The position numbers were made by a program, and so were the translations under genes. The notes under the pieces are model-generated. The model was not told the DNA's origin. It saw only the letters and a program-made list of their open reading frames with translations, and did not search any database. This document shows positions 62,148-64,000 of a DNA stretch of 64,000 bases, in pieces (within the stretch, counting starts at the first letter, position 1; every line of letters begins with the position of its first letter). The DNA is from Kordia sp965224175. Its GTDB lineage: Bacteria > Bacteroidota > Bacteroidia > Flavobacteriales > Flavobacteriaceae. The stretch spans positions 5,146,001 through 5,210,000 of the forward strand of contig NZ_OZ245041.1 in assembly GCF_965224175.1 (NCBI RefSeq), read 5' to 3'.

Positions 62148-62603
62148 ATGACAATACAAGTACAAAAGACAGTTTTTAATTTCGCTACAACCATTTTATT
62201 AACGGGAGGCTATCTATTTTATATTTTTGGAATTCAAGTAGATAGTAATCTTCCGAAGGTTTTGGATATTAAATTTTGGAGTGTTTTTATATTAAAATTG
62301 ACAGTGTTAATGGTGGTTGCAAAAATCATCTTGTTCATTTTATTTGCAATTTTCAAAAAAGTAAAAAATAGAAATATGGATGAAGAAGATTTAGGGTTTA
62401 TGGATGAGCGCGATAGGCTTATAGAAATGAAATCAGATCGTTATAGTCATTGGATTACAATGTTTGGATTTATGGCTTCAATGATTCTTGTTTCTATGGG
62501 TTATTCAGTTCAGTATATGTTTATAACCATTTTGAGTTTTGGGTTTGTGTCATCAATAATGAGTGATGTTTGGAAAATCTATTTCTACAATAAAGGATTT
62601 TAA
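62148..62603 (+). CDS. DUF2178-like integral membrane protein
   Basis: A 151-residue protein with four spans in two pairs separated by a charged loop (NRNMDEEDLGFMDERDRLIEMK). The sequence DERDRLIEMKSDRY resembles DUF2178-type proteins. These are commonly encoded next to a small XRE regulator, as here (the next gene begins 2 bp after this stop). The DUF2178/XRE pair is a recurrent small module of unknown purpose. It is on the plus strand, opposite to most of the array. Confidence 0.72.
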   Translation: MTIQVQKTVFNFATTILLTGGYLFYIFGIQVDSNLPKVLDIKFWSVFILKLTVLMVVAKIILFILFAIFKKVKNRNMDEEDLGFMDERDRLIEMKSDRYSHWITMFGFMASMILVSMGYSVQYMFITILSFGFVSSIMSDVWKIYFYNKGF

Positions 62604-62604
62604 G

Positions 62605-62841
62605 ATGAAAAAAGACCATATTCAAAACAAGATAAGGACTTTACGGTTTTTCAAGGACGAAATGACGCAAAAGCAATTGGCTGACGAAATTGGAGTTACA
62701 AGACAAACTGTGGCAGCTATAGAAAGTGGGAAATATTCTCCTTCTCTCGAATTAGCCTTTAGAATCTCAAATGTTTTTAAAGTCACTTTGGATGAAGTAT
62801 TTACTTATGACTTGTCAAAAGACAAATTCAAAAAAAAATAG
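62605..62841 (+). CDS. XRE family small transcriptional regulator
   Basis: I take the ATG at 62605, giving a 78-residue protein MKKDHIQNKIRTLRFFKDEM with the helix-turn-helix TQKQLADEIGVTRQTVAAIE in residues 18-38. The C-terminal stretch (NVFKVTLDEVFTYD) completes the fold. This is the YozG-type group, usually paired with a membrane protein as here. It probably represses its own operon by binding near 62120. Confidence 0.88.
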   Translation: MKKDHIQNKIRTLRFFKDEMTQKQLADEIGVTRQTVAAIESGKYSPSLELAFRISNVFKVTLDEVFTYDLSKDKFKKK

Positions 62842-62925
62842 AATGACAATATATGTATATACATGTCTTTAAAACCAGTATAAATTCTGAGGAGTTAATC
62901 ATAACACTTGAAAAAAAATGTTAAA

Positions 62926-63579
62926 ATGAGTAAGTTGAAAAAATTCTGGGATAATGCTTCAAAAAACTATGATAATACAGAGGAGCGTTTTGAATACATC
63001 CACCGCAAGTCAAGAGAATACACTAAAGAGTATCTCGAAACTACTAATGTTGTATTGGATTATGGATGTGGAACAGGCACAACAGCTTGTGAAATAGCCA
63101 ACTATGTTAAAGAAATTTATGCCATTGATATATCATCAAAAATGATTGAAATTTCGAATGGAAAGGCAGTTGATAATAATATTGAAAATATAACATTCGT
63201 TGAAGGAGATATTTTTGATGAAAAGCTAAAAAAAGAATCTTTTGATAGGATTCTTGCTTTTAATATGTTGCACACTATTCCTAATCCCGAGAATGCAGTG
63301 CAAAGAGTAAATGAATTATTAAAACCTGATGGGTTGTTTATATCTATTACTCCGTGCTTAAGAGATAAAATGTCCTTTCTAGTTAGCTTGCAAATTCGAC
63401 TAGTTCAGATAATGTGCAAAATTGGAATAATTCCAGTTCCTATTAGAAGGGTTAAAAGTTCAGATATAGATGATTTAATTGCAAATGGTAACTTTCAGAC
63501 TATTGATACCGAAAAGATATATAAAGGTGCATCAAGTTATTTTATTGTAGCAAAAAAAAGAGTGCAGATTGAGAAATGA
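62926..63579 (+). CDS. Class I SAM-dependent methyltransferase
   Basis: I take the ATG at 62926 (MSKLKKFWDNASKNYDNTEE); a TTG lies 6 codons upstream. The Rossmann fold shows VVLDYGCGTGTTACEIA (motif I), IYAIDISSKMIEIS (motif II), ITFVEGDIFD and LAFNMLHTIPNPE. The C-terminal helix region LVSLQIRLVQIMCKIGIIPVPI is hydrophobic. It methylates a small molecule or lipid; the substrate is unknown. It lies at the right end of the plus-strand group. Confidence 0.88.
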   Translation: MSKLKKFWDNASKNYDNTEERFEYIHRKSREYTKEYLETTNVVLDYGCGTGTTACEIANYVKEIYAIDISSKMIEISNGKAVDNNIENITFVEGDIFDEKLKKESFDRILAFNMLHTIPNPENAVQRVNELLKPDGLFISITPCLRDKMSFLVSLQIRLVQIMCKIGIIPVPIRRVKSSDIDDLIANGNFQTIDTEKIYKGASSYFIVAKKRVQIEK

Positions 63580-63662
63580 GTGAAAAGCAAAATATCACAG
63601 GAATTTATTCTTAAAATTTAGATATCTCTTTCATAGCTTCTTTCAGGACGGGTCATAATGAC

Positions 63663-63797
63663 ACACAACGGTCTCGTGTATGAGTAGTAGCGGATTTCTA
63701 CTCACTAACTTTTCAGTTTTGCACTGACCTTTGGTTTTATGTTTATACTTTTATTTTATCATTTAAACCGCTATTACTTATACACTGTGTTAGTGAT
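63663..63797 (-). repeat. Cassette-type element (attC-like)
   Basis: ACACAACGGTCTCGTGTATG (left) and CTTATACACTGTGTTAGTG (right) are ends of imperfect inverted repeats reaching GTAGCGG and CCGCTATTA. It is 135 bp long and complete. The left half is nearly identical to 54020-54075. It lies 18 bp before the stop of the partial gene at 63815. Confidence 0.72.
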
Positions 63798-63814
63798 AGG
63801 CATTTGTATAATAA

Positions 63815-64000
63815 CTATTTTGAATTCTTTCTGAGTTTCTCAATAATCTGGACATCTACCCAAAATATATTAACTTCAGATTCTTCAAAAGTTTCGCCAT
63901 GATGTATTCTGTTGAAAAAGAAATATTTTCCATCATGTGAGACCATACCACGATTATCTTCATATTCCGTATTTATTTCTGGCCCCATATTAATTGCAGG
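63815..64000 (-). CDS. PD40/TolB-like protein C-terminus (5' end outside window)
   Basis: An open frame of 61 codons plus stop runs from the right window edge leftwards to TAG at 63815. It encodes INMGPEINTEYEDNRGMVSH, then GKYFFFNRIHHG and NIFWVDVQIIEKLRK. DGKYFFFNR and IFWVDVQIIE are the usual last blade and tail of WD40-like PD40 periplasmic proteins of Bacteroidota. Only the C-terminus is visible, so size and localisation are unknown. Confidence 0.6.
   Translation of the reverse strand, partial: PAINMGPEINTEYEDNRGMVSHDGKYFFFNRIHHGETFEESEVNIFWVDVQIIEKLRKNSK

Noticed and set aside
1..64000. tRNA, rRNA, tmRNA or riboswitch genes
   Set aside because: No rRNA-like stretches, tRNA T-arm patterns such as GGTTCGANTCC with matching acceptor stems, or known riboswitch cores were seen. 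Reading by eye is not a substitute for a covariance search.

Overview
The window is AT-rich chromosomal DNA of a marine-type Bacteroidota, almost certainly Flavobacteriaceae. The evidence is the many short lipoproteins with an SC-type lipobox, a C-terminal type IX secretion sorting domain, LytS/LytTR pairs with 2TM-domain proteins, a LETM1-related protein, TAnnTTTG promoter boxes and weak ribosome sites. A Kordia-like genus is my guess from the overall gene set, not a demonstrated fact. No rRNA, tRNA or CRISPR array was seen.

Layout. 1-8.3 kb: small lipoproteins, a DinB-like protein, a GNAT enzyme, a PSD-family decarboxylase, a possible injected or secreted toxin-like protein and a putative zinc protease. 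8.6-17.3 kb: two LytS/LytTR two-component loci. The first carries one 2TM domain fused to the kinase and three free 2TM paralogues. Between the loci lie a MarR regulator with two matching operators and a small NTF2-like lipoprotein. Both LytTR loci are preceded by a direct repeat of ACAAYTCA at exactly 21 bp. 17.4-32 kb: LETM1-like protein, Cu/Zn superoxide dismutase, three very large secreted beta-propeller/peptidase/amidohydrolase proteins and a BvgS-like hybrid kinase.

32.3-37.3 kb: a plus-strand gene run with a Bor-like lipoprotein, an FAD oxidase, a DNA/RNA non-specific endonuclease, a membrane-anchored CHAT (caspase-like) protease and a membrane-anchored coiled-coil protein with a duplicated domain. 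This is the best candidate for an undescribed conflict or cell-death system. 37.3-51.8 kb: mostly minus-strand housekeeping and secreted proteins (M28 peptidase, pseudouridine synthase, RlmI-like methyltransferase, phosphoesterase, a T9SS cargo).

51.8-63.8 kb: an accessory array of unrelated single-gene or few-gene units, mostly on the minus strand. Most are separated by 125-200 bp elements that begin with AAC, end with GTT and carry long imperfect terminal inverted repeats with GTGTAT/ATACAC cores. This has the architecture of an integron-like gene-cassette array without an integrase. It includes an IS110-family element with a frameshifted transposase and an AraC regulator broken at a G homopolymer. 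A diverged copy of one of these elements also lies alone near 14.2 kb, downstream of the MarR unit.
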